Origin: Apostichopus japonicus
Lineage: Eukaryota; Echinodermata; Holothuroidea; Aspidochirotida; Stichopodidae
NCBI RefSeq assembly: GCF_037975245.1
Contig: NC_092568.1
Span: 10,379,501-10,443,500 of the forward strand
Length of the DNA: 64,000 bases
Direction: 5' to 3'
The notes beneath the pieces were generated by a model. The model made no database searches. It had not been told where the DNA came from and saw only the letters and a program-made list of their open reading frames with translations. The position numbers and the translations under genes are program-made. Below are positions 48,592 to 61,168 of the stretch, piece after piece (within the stretch, counting starts at the first letter, position 1; the number at the start of each line of letters is the position of its first letter).

Positions 48592-49783
48592 GTTCATTAT
48601 TTCATTTCATTTCATTATATATTTGATCCAATCACAAAAACAGTATACAAACAACAAAGTACGAAAACACAAAGTGGATGAGGATGTACAAAAGGAAACC
48701 AAATTCCTGTTGCCGAAGGCCTGTACACCCATAGAATAAGAGACTTAGAATTAAAATAAATATGTAATATTCACAAATAAACCATAAGAAATATAAGAAT
48801 TAAAATTGACAAATTACACATGTGATAAAGCTAAGAAATGTTCCTTAATATTGCACACAAATGACTGGTAGGAACCACACAAGAGCAACTTCCTGGTCTC
48901 AAGGGGAAGTTCATACCAAATCCTAGGAAATTGGTTCAAAAAATTTATTTTTAAAACATTTGTTCTTGCAAAAGCATGATTAAAAAGTAAATTCTCAGTG
49001 TGGCGGGAATTTACAGTGATGTTTACAATAGCAGGACAAGAAAATTTACCAAAAAGGCACCTTGTAACAAAAAGAACCAAGAGAAGTTTATAACGATAAG
49101 TAAAAGAATACCAACCAAGAATACTTAAACAAGTACTATACTCCATTTCTTGTCTCCTTTGTCCTAAAATAAAACGAGTTGCACTCCTCTGGACCCCCTC
49201 CAGTCTACCTTCATGAGTCAGATTCTGGGGTCCCCAGGCAGGTAAACCATAATCTAAAACAGGGACAACCAAGGATTTAAAAAGCATAAGGCGAACCGTG
49301 CTGCTCAGACCAGCTGAAACAGAACGAAGGAACCCAATAAGTTAACAGGCTTTAGCAGAAACATAATCGATGTGACCATTCCAATTTAGTTGACTATCAA
49401 ATATAATACCAAGATATTTGTGAGTGTGAACATTATCCAGCAGACTTCCATTAAGGACATAGTGGGGAGCCGGGTTTTTTTTCTTCTTTGTAAGCCGCAT
49501 TACTTTACTCTTTGATGCATTAATACTCATTTTGTTAAGAGTACACCAAAGCTGAATTTGATTAATATCGTGCTGGAATGCAATAGAATCAGCATTACTA
49601 TGGATGTATCTATAAATCAAAGCATCATCTGCAAACAAAGAGCAATGAGATGACAGATTATATGTAAAATCATTCATAAATCATTCCAAGGACACTCCCT
49701 TGGGGTACCCCAGATCTGACTTTAACCCATGAGGAGATATTACCATAAAAATGAACTCTTTGTAATCTATTCATATTCATTCA
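48592..49783 (-). pseudogene. 5'-truncated LINE (Jockey/CR1-like) reverse transcriptase remnant
   Basis: On the minus strand the C-terminal half of a non-LTR retrotransposon polyprotein is visible: GVPQGSVLG (49711-49685), the active-site FADDA region (about 49640-49620), KYLGIIFDSQLNW, and the thumb-side PVLDYGLPAWGP and LEGVQRSATRFILG motifs, ending at 48814. The endonuclease and the N-terminal half of the transcriptase are missing. At least two breaks exist: a frameshifting deletion between GVPQGSVLG and MNDF (about 49680), and an in-frame stop at 49342. The 3' end finishes in a short TGAAA-type repeat near 48592-48615, as in CR1-like LINEs. It is dead on arrival. Confidence 0.88.
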
Positions 49784-50081
49784 GTCTCTCAAAAGACTCA
49801 ATGTCTGCCAAGGGCCAAAATTAATGTGATGATAATGTGATTAGTTTGTAGATATTAGGGCCAATAAGACCAAGTTAAGTATGAAACTGGTCATGTTTGT
49901 GATGAAAACAATGAAAATTCATTAATTTGAGGCTAGTATCATGTGATTCACATACTTTATTGTTTTTGGTGTGCAACTATTATTTTGGTCCTTTTGTTTA
50001 TTCTTTAGTCTGTCGACATGGTTCCAATAAGGACCCTCAAGAATTTGATCCCATCGTGAAGAGCCTGCTCTAGCATTTACC

Positions 50082-53000
50082 ATGCAGGAGACAAAAGTTT
50101 ACAGAGGACCGTACTTTGCACAAACAGCAGGTTGTACCTGCTGGAAAGATGTCAAACAAAGGCTTCTCTTCAGGTACTGTAATAGATATATTCAAATTGA
50201 AATAGGGTAGTTGTTGAGAATGTTATGTTTTTTTCTTATTTGTACCCAAGTGCTACTACAGATTCAAATCTAAATAAAATGAACTATGGATCTAAATTTA
50301 AGGATGGCTCTAAGTTTGAAAACATGTCTTACAGTATAGGAAATGAACACAAGCTTATGTACTTTATATAGCAAGTGCTTGTGTTTGCTTAAAATTCTTT
50401 TAAATTGAGAACGAGTACTTCCTTAGTATTCCTTTATATGGAATATTATATTATTTCATTAGCTAAGTCTGGCAGAAAGAATATATGAAATGAAATTTTA
50501 ATATGGAAATCAATCTGTCAAATATAATTTTTAACCCAAAAAATGCAGAGTATCTTTCATCTGTTAGAGCATTTCAAACAGTTACGCTGTACAGCTAGGT
50601 CAATTAAATCATCATGGTCGTTGATATTGAGGTCATTGTTTTAATTCTTCGGCAGGTATTCTTACCTGCTGACGAGGCATTCTGTCTTCTTCTGTATTGG
50701 TACCCTCTTCCTGGTATCCTGCTTCATCACTGTGTCCTTTGTCATGTTTGACCCGCCTGATTTTACAGATCCTATCGCGGTGAGTTCATTCAACATTACT
50801 TTGGTAAGATTGGAGAACAGCAAAAGCTGCTTATTTACTGTGTTGTCTTCCCCGGACTTCTTTCCCACCAAAATTATCCACAGCTTTGCTCACAAATTAT
50901 GTCCATATGAAAATTGGTCTCCTTTGTGCAGGATAGATGTGAAGAAAATGCAACATTTTGTTCACAGAAATGTATGCATTTTTGCCTTCGAAAATGCAGT
51001 GCCCTTAAATTGATGCCTTAAACTGTGACTATGTACAGAAATCAAGTTTGTTTGCCCTAAAGTACACTGCTACAGTACTCTGTAGTAATAACATATGCAT
51101 GAGATGCAACATGAGTTGTCTGGCAACTGTTTCTTTTCAGATTCTTCTCTCATACCTCACCCCATGTCCCCCACTCCCCCCTCCCCCACTCCCCCTGTTT
51201 GAATAATTTGACTTCCTCTAATGTTTTGGATTGTGATATTGTAGTCCCACTAGTGTGAGTCTTCAGTTACAGAGAAGGGTGGGTTTCGTTTTTGATAGCT
51301 CTCAAATAGAACGAATCTGATTAAAAGTCAAGCATTGCTGTTCATATTCTAGTATTTCCAACCTGTCACTCATTCCTTGCTTGAGGTACCCTACACTGGA
51401 GTATATGCCAGTTATAGGAAAAATTGAAGTATACATGCAGTGAAATCTGACACCCTGTTCCCCTAACCATTCTTTCCCTTCGTACTGATCGTATAAAAGC
51501 ATACTTATTTATGATGTCACATCATTGCTCATCTCAAATAGGGTTTTGAGCCCAGAGGAACTGAAATCAGTCAGAGATCGATAGCATGGGCTAACCTGAT
51601 GAAGTCTACAGGTAGCGACCTGCGACTGTCAACGTATCCAGTGAACTGGAACGAGAATGTCCCAGATGAATCGTCCAGCATCCAGTTCAGTGAAGGTGAA
51701 GACTCTTGGATGCCAGTAAATAGCACCCTCGATGAATCAGAGGAGAGCGTCTCGTCATCAGAGGAGGATGGAACCACAGAATCCAACAAACATGATATTT
51801 ATCTCTGTGGTAATCCTGGTGAGTGCTATCCATTTAAGCTTTATATGAAGATTTATCTGTCTGTCAACAACCTGTCTGTTTGTGTGTCTGGCTAAGTAGG
51901 AGACAGAGATGCCAGATTGTCATCAGATATTCTCCATGAAATGGACTGGAAATGTTGGAATGGTGTGAGAGGTAAAAGAAAATTGCCTACTGAAACAAAA
52001 AATTTTCAGTTTGAAATAAAATATTTTGCAGTCTGGGAAAGGGTTATCAAAATGTATGCATAAGCTGTAGGAAGGGAGCCAAATGATCTTATCATTAGAG
52101 CCAGGCCATTGTTGGTTGCTGGCCAGACGTACAGTAAGTTATCACCTGAGATTTTAAGATTTTTTTCAAATTGATTCCCCTTTCACTTCTCAGTTTGCTG
52201 TTTAGACTGAGTGAGTGAGATTGAGTTGCCAATGGCTAAATATCATACTCATTTTATCATAGTTGATTTGGAAATTTTTTTGTGATTATTAATTTCTTCT
52301 GCTAGTGTAACATGTTCTATCACTTTTTTTTCCTCATGTCTAGATGTTTCCTATGCCAGAATGGTCTTCAAGCATGCCAAAGGACGCAGCTTGTTCACAT
52401 TGGACTCCATCACCTCCATGTGCCATTTGGAATCTCAGCACTTTACCAGCCACGTAGCGTTCCTGCGATCTTGCTACACGGGCAACCTCACATGTTGTTC
52501 CAGCTGGAATCTCGGCGTCTATGTAGCTCTCCTCACAGGCCACCAATCCTGCGACAGTGTGACTGAGGAGAGTGTCGCTCACGTTCTCAACTTGATCATG
52601 AAATGTTCTCATTACTATCGTACCAAGGAACTCAAGCCGGACTGCGCTTCATTCGGTTGTGAGACCGTGCCGGAGGAGTGCGTGGCACACAATGCAGTAT
52701 TTAACATCCTTCATTTCCTGGTGGACGTCGATTTCATGAGCGTGGAGAATCCCAACAACGACCACGTCAGCTACGCCATGGCTGTTTTCCCGGTCTACGC
52801 GGGCGTAGACATAAAGAACATCTACGAAGACAACTTCAGGGACCGGACGGTGTCGGACGGCGTGACCACTGTGTCGGGGCTCTACTTCAACATCAAGGAA
52901 GATCTGTTCAGCGAATATCTGATGTTGGATATCGTGTACCCGAGTCTGGGGATATTCTCCATTGTGATCTTGATGTGGATTTACATCGGATCGTTCTTCA

Positions 53001-55261
53001 TCACCCTGATGGCCATCATCAACATCGCGATGTCCTTAACCATTGCTTACTTCCTGTACGTGGTGGTCCTCAGGATTCCTTTCTTCCCGTTCATGAACCT
53101 CACCAGTGTCATACTGCTGGTCGGCATTGGAGCCGACGACACCTTCGTGTTCTGCGACGTCTGGAAACAGGTTAGTCGAGACAGGACCAACGTCGCTCAG
53201 GTCATCCTGATGATGCAGACATTGAACCACGCAGCGCTGTCCATGTTCGTGACCAGCCTCACAACCGCTTCGGCGTTCTTCACGAACACCGTCAGCACGA
53301 TCACCTCCATCAAGTGCTTTGGAATATTCTCAGGGTTAGCTATTCTCTCAAATTTCATTCTCAGTATCACATGGTTGCCTGCCGTCATCGCTTTCCAAGA
53401 CACTTACCTGGGCGGGCTGGAAGACCACGGCGAGTCCACGCATGGCAGTGGCAGGAAGGCGAGGTACAAACAGGTATGGGGAATGATCAGAAAGCGAATC
53501 ACGGATTGGTCGAGGGTATTCTTCGAAAAGGTCCTGCCCTTCATAGTGATCCGTCTGCGATACGCCTGGTTAGTGCTGTGCACCTTACTGATGGTAGGAG
53601 GGTTTTGTACCATATTCGTTTATCCTAAGCTCCACCTTCCCAGCGTTCCACATTTTCAACTCTTTCAATCTTCTCATCCTTTCGAACAGTATGACTTTGT
53701 CTATAGAAAACTGTTCTGGTTCGAAAAATCTCAGAACGGGGCAGAGTATTCCAATCTGCCGATCATAGTCGTCTGGGGCGTGAAGGAAAAGGACACGGGT
53801 AACCGACTCGACCCAGACAGCAAGGGCTCCTTGGTCCTCGATGGAAATCTCGATGTTAGTCATCCGGATTCTCAAGCCTGGCTCTTGCAGTTTTGCCAGA
53901 GATTACGAAACCAAACATTCCTCAAACCCCCCGACGGCTGGCAGCTGGAAAACTGTTTCATCGAGTCGCTGAAGTACTGGATGGAGTTTAGAGACTGCGA
54001 CGATGTCAACATGGCACCGTGCTGTAGAAATGCGACTTTCCCTTACGATGCCTCCCTCTTTCAGTACTGTCTGGAAATGGCTACCCATGACCTTCACCAA
54101 GAGTATCCGGCGTATTTCGATAAGAGGAAACCAGGTCCGAGGTTTTTAGCCGTCAATAATTCGATCTCGGCTCTCCTTGTGGAGTTTGACAGTAGGACTT
54201 CGTTTTCGTACGTCTACGAGGACATGAAAGAATTTGTGGATCACGTGGATGGGTGGATGAAGGACCAGTTAGAAACTGCTCCGGAGGGTATGTCGGGGGG
54301 TTGGTTCACGAGCGATCTGGATTTTTTCGACCTTCAGGATCACTTGGCCAGAGGTACACCTTTAGCTCTGGGATTATCAGTGATCATCGCGACCCTGGTA
54401 TTGCTGTTGACCACGGGTAACATAGTCATCAGCTGTTGCGCCATAGCCTCCATTGCCGGTACCTTGTTCGTCACCATCGGTACCCTGGTCCTCCTCGGCT
54501 GGCAGCTCAACATCATGGAATCGGTGATCCTGTCGGTGGCTGTGGGCCTCGCTATCGACTTCACCGTTCACTATGGTGTGGCATATTCGTTAGCGCCCGC
54601 CCAGGACCGCGAAGGCAGGGTGGTCTTCTCACTCTCCCGTATGGGATCTGCTATCGCCATGGCAGCTCTGACGACGTTTACTGCCGGGGTCCTCATGATG
54701 CCAGCTAATATTCTGTCATACACACAGATGGGGACTTTCCTGGTGCTCATCACCACCGTCAGTTGGACTTTCTCAACGTTCTTCTTCCATTCCATATGCC
54801 GGATCTGCGGACCGGAGGGTCATACGGGTAGCCTCTCTTGGCTGTGCGTGTGCTGCAGAAAAGATCACGTCCTTCTGTTGCAGAGGTACGGCAGTGGCGT
54901 GGCACCTGTCAATAGGTTTGAGGTGCACCACGTCTGCCAAGAGTATTACCAGTCATCTACCAGTTCAAGCGAGTCAGCGATGGAGGCCCCAATGCAGCCA
55001 TGCAACCTCGACCAAGACCAGGAAGTTGAAAGGACCCAACTGGAAGGCCATGAAGGGCACGGCCCCGAAGTGCAAGGCTCTGATACGCTGAGTACGTTAG
55101 TGTCACATCCACAAGAAAAAGCCGCCACCTACCAGAGTGCAGTGGAGTACCATAATGGTCATTATGTCAGCCATGTTGTACCTTCTTCGGGAGTCAATGG
55201 CAAACCTGCCCTGCTTCCAAACAAGGATCCAAGCATTCCAAATGTGTGGGTCAAAAGGTAA
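50082..55261 (+). CDS. DISP1: Dispatched homolog, Hedgehog-release transporter (RND/patched family), four coding exons
   Basis: Exons 50082-50173, 50656-50779, 51542-51818 and 52344-55261 join in phase to give 1136 residues. The ATG is the first after an in-frame stop, and an acceptor at 50009 suggests a spliced leader. Helix 1 lies near residues 41-62, followed by DFTDPI and GFEPRGTEISQR, a hallmark of Dispatched, then a cysteine-rich extracellular domain. The sterol-sensing domain spans about 365-510 with GIGADD in helix 4 (about 427-430). The second helix bundle carries GLAIDFTVHYG near 900. These GxxxD acids belong to the cation-coupling motif of the RND family. Dispatched sits in the plasma membrane of Hedgehog-producing cells and exports cholesterol-modified Hedgehog with Scube carriers. 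The length is close to fly Dispatched and shorter than the vertebrate protein. Most of the protein is in one 2.9-kb last exon of higher G+C than its surroundings. Confidence 0.95.
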
Positions 55262-55383
55262 CGGTGTTCCACATGTACTGTACTGCACTCGTCCGGTTCT
55301 CCTTCATGGTTTCAAACTAGCCTGCAGCATTTAGTTACGAAATTGCAAAATCAAGTCCAAAGCTATATATGCTATTATTGCTT

Positions 55384-55495
55384 GATATAGGACATTTAAT
55401 CAACTCCAAATTGCCACTCGTTGTATCAACTCATCAAGATACTGTATTTAGTACTTGTCTTGTACTGTAGCAGTTAAGGGTATTTCTTTAATTAA
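55384..55495 (+). repeat. 3'-flank direct repeat of DISP1, copy 1
   Basis: About 110 bases (GGACATTTAATCAACTCCAA, ATCAACTCATCAAGATACTG, TTGTACTGTAGCA) recur at 56262-56372 in the same strand with few changes. Confidence 0.88.
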
Positions 55496-56261
55496 GACAT
55501 CTCACTGAGATGATGAACTGTTTCATCAAACACTCCTAGGTGTCTGGAAATCACTAAACTGTCCGAATCTCAAACTAAAAAGAAAAGAAAACCACCCACA
55601 TTCAGTAGTGCATTATATACTGTGTATACTGACTGTGTGAAAGTATCAGAGTAATTTAGACGGGTTCTTATCAAGAGGTTTGTGTGTTCATGCTAGCATT
55701 ATTACAAGAAGCAGTCATTGCAGGGATAAAAAGAAAGGTATATTTCTTCCTAGTGAAATGTCTTCTCTGGTCATCTTCGTCTGTCAAAGTGTGTCGGAAA
55801 CGGCAAGTTAATTAATATTCTGCCAAATTGCCAATGTATTCTTCATTTTCTTTGTTTCATTCAGGTTGCTCTGAACTTCAGTTTTGATTTTTGACCGTTC
55901 GTAATTTTGGTTCCCCCATTCTGTCTCAATTTCTTACTTTGAGTCCCGTAACCGTCCAGAATTCCTACCCTTATTCATCTTATGGGTCCACCCACATCTA
56001 ACGGGCACATTTCAACCCTTTTGTTTTACAATGTTAGATAGCATTGTTGATTAGACAATGTATTCATGGTGCTTATTGTATTTACTTTTAATCTGAGGTT
56101 AGTAGTTGCCTAAGATAAAAAAAAAAGCGAGGGGGGTGTTATAAATTTAAGGAGTAAGACAACGGTTTTGTTTCTTATAAATGGTCATGAAACATTGGTC
56201 ACATGTGTGACATTACTATTCTGTCAAAATGAAGTTAATTTTCTATGGTATCAACCGATAT

Positions 56262-56372
56262 TGGACATTTAATCAACTCCAAACTGCCACTGGCAATATC
56301 AACTCATTAAGATACTGTATTTAATACTCGTCTTTGTACTGTAGCATTTAAGGGTATTCATTTCAGACATAT
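56262..56372 (+). repeat. 3'-flank direct repeat of DISP1, copy 2
   Basis: Colinear with 55384-55495 about 880 bases downstream. Both may lie in the 3' untranslated region, whose end I cannot place. Confidence 0.88.
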
Positions 56373-56379
56373 TTTAGCC

Positions 56380-59320
56380 TTTTTTTTTTTTACAATGTTA
56401 TATAGCATTATAGCAAGTAATGCATATGTAGCCAGCAGACTTCAAAGTCTTGTTATATGAATTTCATCCATTTCCATGGGCAGTGTCCGTCAGTCACGAT
56501 GGTACTTTTTATTCCTCATGTTCCACATTAATTATTGGCTGCTTTTAATAAATTCTTTGCTGTCTGTCAGACATGGACATTTACAGGCACGGGGGAGTCT
56601 TACTCCCTGCTTTTCATACAAAGAAATGTCTTCTCCCACCCCTTCACCACCTCATACCTCTTTCCCTGCCTTTGTGGTATCATAGTCTCTTTTACTGACA
56701 ATTGCTATACAAGTGAGCTCAGTATTTTCATAAATTGATATAAAAAAGTGAATTGAATCACAGGTTTTTCTAAGCTGTATATTGCATCATTTTTCCCCCT
56801 ATGCAGGTTTAACTATAGCTTGTCAATAGAAGTAGTTCCACAAACTGCCATTTATATTCATGCTAAATTAAATACTGTGACAGAAGTCACCTAACATGCA
56901 TTTACAAACAAAAATTAATTCCATATTTTGAATTGTTTTTTTATTGAATTTTTTATTGAATTTTTTTTTAAACTTTTTTATTGATATGTTTTTTACATTG
57001 TTTTTTATGGTGAAATATGTCAAACTAGAAGAAATATTACATTTTCTTTTTTGTTTGAGTCACATATTATCCGTAAAAAAGTGGATCCAGTCTAACTTTT
57101 TGAATATTGAGTGATAATCAGATAAACATTAGTCGACATTTTTATTAAAGAACATTTTATACCTTGGGTTATTGTTAGTAAAATAACTCTACCTTCAATC
57201 TAACACTTGAACTGTGCTGGTGCTGTTTTGTTTTGAAAAAAAAAAATTAAAAGACTGTGTGTGTGAATTTTTTCAAGTACAAATTTGTTGTAATTTTCTA
57301 TCATATAAACTTTTTCTTATTTCATCAATCCCACCTACCATATACTATCTTCTCTTTTTATTTATTTTGTATTTATAATATTTTTGACCATCCCACCTAT
57401 ATTTAATCACCTTCCAAATTTAGCTTTGCCAAAGTAAAAATTAGCTTTCTTGTTTGTAAACAAATATTTCATGCGAAATTCTCCATCATCTTAGTTTGTA
57501 AATATTATATGAGGAGTTAAATCCTTCTGTGTTTATTATTGAAGGAAAAAAAGGGGGGTGGGGTGGGCATCGGAGGTGCATTTTAAAATAATCTGACATA
57601 GGAAATTTTGTGTCTTTTGGGAAATTAATTGAAAGGGAATTTGGTAAAGTTTCGTAGAATTATGACAATTATCTTTTTACAAAAGTTGGCTTGGCAAAGA
57701 ATGTCAAGTTAATTTATTTGAATTGATTTCACAGCTCTTTCACCTATGCTATAAAACTTTTTTGAGTGACAAGTTAATGAGGTAATTACCGTAAAACTTG
57801 TTTTATTTAAACACAAGGGTACTAAATTGTCTTGTGGTTGTTGAGGATGAAGGGGGGGGGGGGGGGTGGTGGGTTAGGTGGCGGAGCTGGATTGCACGGG
57901 AATACATATGGAGAAGGAGACATTTTTCCCTAATTCCTGTCAAATGTATTGTTGTCATGTGTGTTATGTATATTCCTGTACAGTTTCATTTCATATTGAC
58001 TTTTTATCATTTACGATTTTTGTTAATTTATAAGATTTATTTTTATTTAGCAAAGGTGCTCTAAACGTTTGCACTTGCCTATTCAAGCAATGTTGACATA
58101 GTACAACTCAGATGAAGATAAGTGAATCTCAATATTTGGATTTATCTTTTTATACCCAATGTGTGAAACTTGTACAACAGGCTACTATTGACAAGTATTC
58201 AAGTATATCACTTAGTTGCTATCAACATCACACATTTGTGAAGCAGCATTTTTTAATATGAGGAAATTATTCAAACAGACACCACCCAGTCGGGAAACTC
58301 ATGATATGGGAGGACAGTTCAGAGTGGTATTATCACGGGGAAATTGTCCCAATTGTCTGTAAAGCATATCACATCTCATTATACACTGCAACTCGGAAAT
58401 TTTAAAGAAAAGTAAACCCATATTTTTAAATTATATGGTGTAGATCTTTGCAATGATCAACTCTCCCAACATAACCATTACCATAACGTTCCATACTTAA
58501 TTTAACAGTAAAGACATGATTATATTTTGTCCATCGACACTTATTGCTGGGCTTATGGCTGGTTTGGGTCCGTTTTGCTCTTTCAAAACAGTTTTCTTTT
58601 GATTAGAATGTACTTTTCTCAAAGTAGTGAATGAATTATAAGAAGGAACGTAGAAGCTGAAACGTTGTTTTGTGTTAATAATTTCTGTCTTTTGTTCTTA
58701 CACAAAATTACGGGAAGTACGCATAGAATCCACTTTGTCGGGAACTTTTGAAGCTTCTTCCACACAAATATATATGGCGTGTGCTGCAGAAGTTTTATCT
58801 GTGTGTTGGTACAACAAAAAAAAACCCTTAGGAAAAGAGCAAGGTGCCGAATACCTCTCGGGCACCTCACTCCTTAGTATAGTTAGCTTTCCCATTCCTC
58901 TGTCTGGCACTGGTTATATTTGTTTATGATTCCAAGCTGAAAAAAAAATGTGCTTGTATAGCCTACTTTACTCCTATACTAAATTCCCTTCATTAGGCTG
59001 CATTCATAATTATTTTCCTAACCTGCAGGAACTCCATCAGTCTACCCCCACCCCTACACCTCCCGTCACTAGTCTCTTCCCTATTCTCCCAATTTAAATA
59101 AATTCTCTCAGTCATCGGATAGTGGTTTGTGAATACGCACAATTAGTCAGAATTATTAAGATTCCTTCAAGACACGAAGGATTTTACATTGCAAATAATA
59201 TCAAGAACACTGTAGATTGCTCCTCAACTTCAACCAAAGAGCATGTGTAGTATGTCAACTGACGCTGTGATCAGATGGTTACAGTCAATGGACTTGTTGG
59301 ATCGCACCGATGCCTTTCAT
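56380..59320. other. AT-rich 3' flank and intergenic sequence
   Basis: No gene, RNA or paired repeat is seen. It contains T-rich runs (56930-57010), a poly-G tract near 57850 and several AATAAA-like signals. Confidence 0.45.
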
Positions 59321-59326
59321 ATTTAG

Positions 59327-59737
59327 CAGGAGCGGCGGAGATTTTGGCCGGGGTGGGTGGGGGACGGGGGCAGGCTCCCTCCATATATGATTTGTTAAAA
59401 ATTTCAAACTTGCCCCAATAGTAATTGTTTTTTATTTATATTTGTAATGAGAAAGTTCTCTTTTGTTAATTCTCAAACCAAAGTATATACCTTTGTTGAG
59501 AATTTAAGAAAGGTGTAACAAGAAAGGGCCGTTTTAATGTAAAATTGAAATACAAAGCAAGGAGATAAAAAATTTCGTTTTGTCGAAAAACATTGAAATA
59601 TTCCAATTTGTGCTTCACATTGCACAGAGGACTCATTTTGCCAGCCTGCGTTTTCAGTTAATCTTGAAGTTTGCACCCGACCCCTCCCCCCCCCACCCTC
59701 CCCAAACCTCCGATGAAACCCTCTTCCACCGCTTCTG
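59327..59737. mobile_element. Probable aged hAT-like element
   Basis: CAGGAGCGGCGGAG at the left and CTTCCACCGCTTCTG at the right are imperfect inverted repeats. The flanks ATATTTAG and ATGCCTAG agree at 5 of 8 bases. G-rich and C-rich tracts lie just inside the ends, as in the other families here. Confidence 0.55.
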
Positions 59738-59744
59738 ATGCCTA

Positions 59745-60940
59745 GGCTCTTTATTGGGCTGCTTTTCTTACAAAGTACTTCATATCAAACTTTTCATGGC
59801 AGGGAAACACAAATGATATTTTGTGATGTGTGCATTTTATTCAATCGTATAGATTTCATCTTCTGTGCAAAACTCAGAGATGACAACCACTGCCCCTTCC
59901 CGTGTTTATGTACGCGTACCTCGCGTGTTATGGAATGTGGTCTCTGTACTCAATAAACCTTTAGAACAATGTCCCTCCCCAATCCCCGTCACCCCCACTC
60001 CCGTACTATTAGAGCATTCGGTGTATGACAACGTTAATCATTTCGAATGACCCTAAAAGTTGCTAAACCCAAACAGAGAACCTGTTTATCAACATCTTAG
60101 CTCGCAAATATTCAAAGGACATGTTCTGGTTAGTGAAGGATACATGCGAAGGAAGTGCGTTCTTTTGCTCATGGAAGTGAATTTTCCTTCGGTTATATCC
60201 TTTCTCTGTGTTACTATGGCGACCGGATAACCTATAACTTTGCAGGGTGATGATTAACCATCTGATAATCTATGTCAATAGGTGGAAGAGAATGGTGCAG
60301 GGTTTTGTTTCGATTGTTGTATTTCTTCTGTATTTTCTGAAGAAAAAAAGCCGGTTGCGGGTAGGGGAGGGAGGAGAGGAAGAAGGGCTGGTAGAAGGGG
60401 AAGGGGATCCGTGCCTATGCCTGGCATAAAAGCACGTGCAGAAATAATGTATGATTGCAATAGTGTGTCACGAAGTCGTGATGTTTATTTCGGTGTTAGT
60501 TAGATACCAAGTAGGGTGACTTTATTCACAGGAGGCATAATATATAACTGGGCAGCCAACACAATATTGCACTCAATGCTCATGGTTTGATCCTTTTGTC
60601 CTGTGCATAAGAGACAACCGTCAATCAGTATATACTGAAGTGTGTTATAACACCGTAACACATGTTAGACCTGTCAGCAGATACCAATTGTGGAAAAAAC
60701 AGACGAATTATTCATAACTCAAAGGCTATTTCAACTAATGACTGGTAAGGAGTCTAAACTACTGTCCCCATGTTTGACTAGTAAGTATACCTTGTAAAGA
60801 TGGTTCAAATCGCAGGTTTTAAGTGTTTTACAGTAAAGTGTCATGCACTTTCTGTTAAAATGTGGTTAGTCCAATCAATAATTATGCATAGGATTGTGTG
60901 TTTAGTATTTTCTGTTTGTAAGTCTTTCTCAGTAGTATGT
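59745..60940. other. Intergenic, no supported gene
   Basis: The Arg/Gly-rich open frame near 60282-60503 comes from a purine-rich tract. I see no other structure. Confidence 0.45.
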
Positions 60941-60945
60941 ATTTT

Positions 60946-61168
60946 AGATCCTCCTGCAAGCAGGAACTCGCGAAGAAGCCTCATTGGCTTATCAAAGCCG
61001 CAAGCTGGCCGAAGTCAGTCTCTTACATTCATATCTAACGTCCATGATTATGAATTGGCAATTGTCAACAACTCTGTAACTGGACGACATATATACATTG
61101 ATCTTGGAGTGACTCGAACCGGGAACATAATGATTGGAAGACACCGGCGTTAACCACTGAACTATAGT
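60946..61168 (-). repeat. tRNA-derived SINE-2, copy with intact head
   Basis: On the minus strand TAGTTCAGTGGTTAACGCCG (box A) and CGGTTCGAGTC (box B) lead into the body shared with 8275-8471, ending TTCGCGAGTTCCTGCTTGCA. Both copies accidentally leave a similar open frame on the strand opposite to SINE transcription. Confidence 0.85.

Noticed and set aside
60800-61153. 117-residue plus-strand frame similar to one at 8243-8692
   Set aside because: Both lie antisense to the same SINE family; the similarity reflects the repeat, not a protein.
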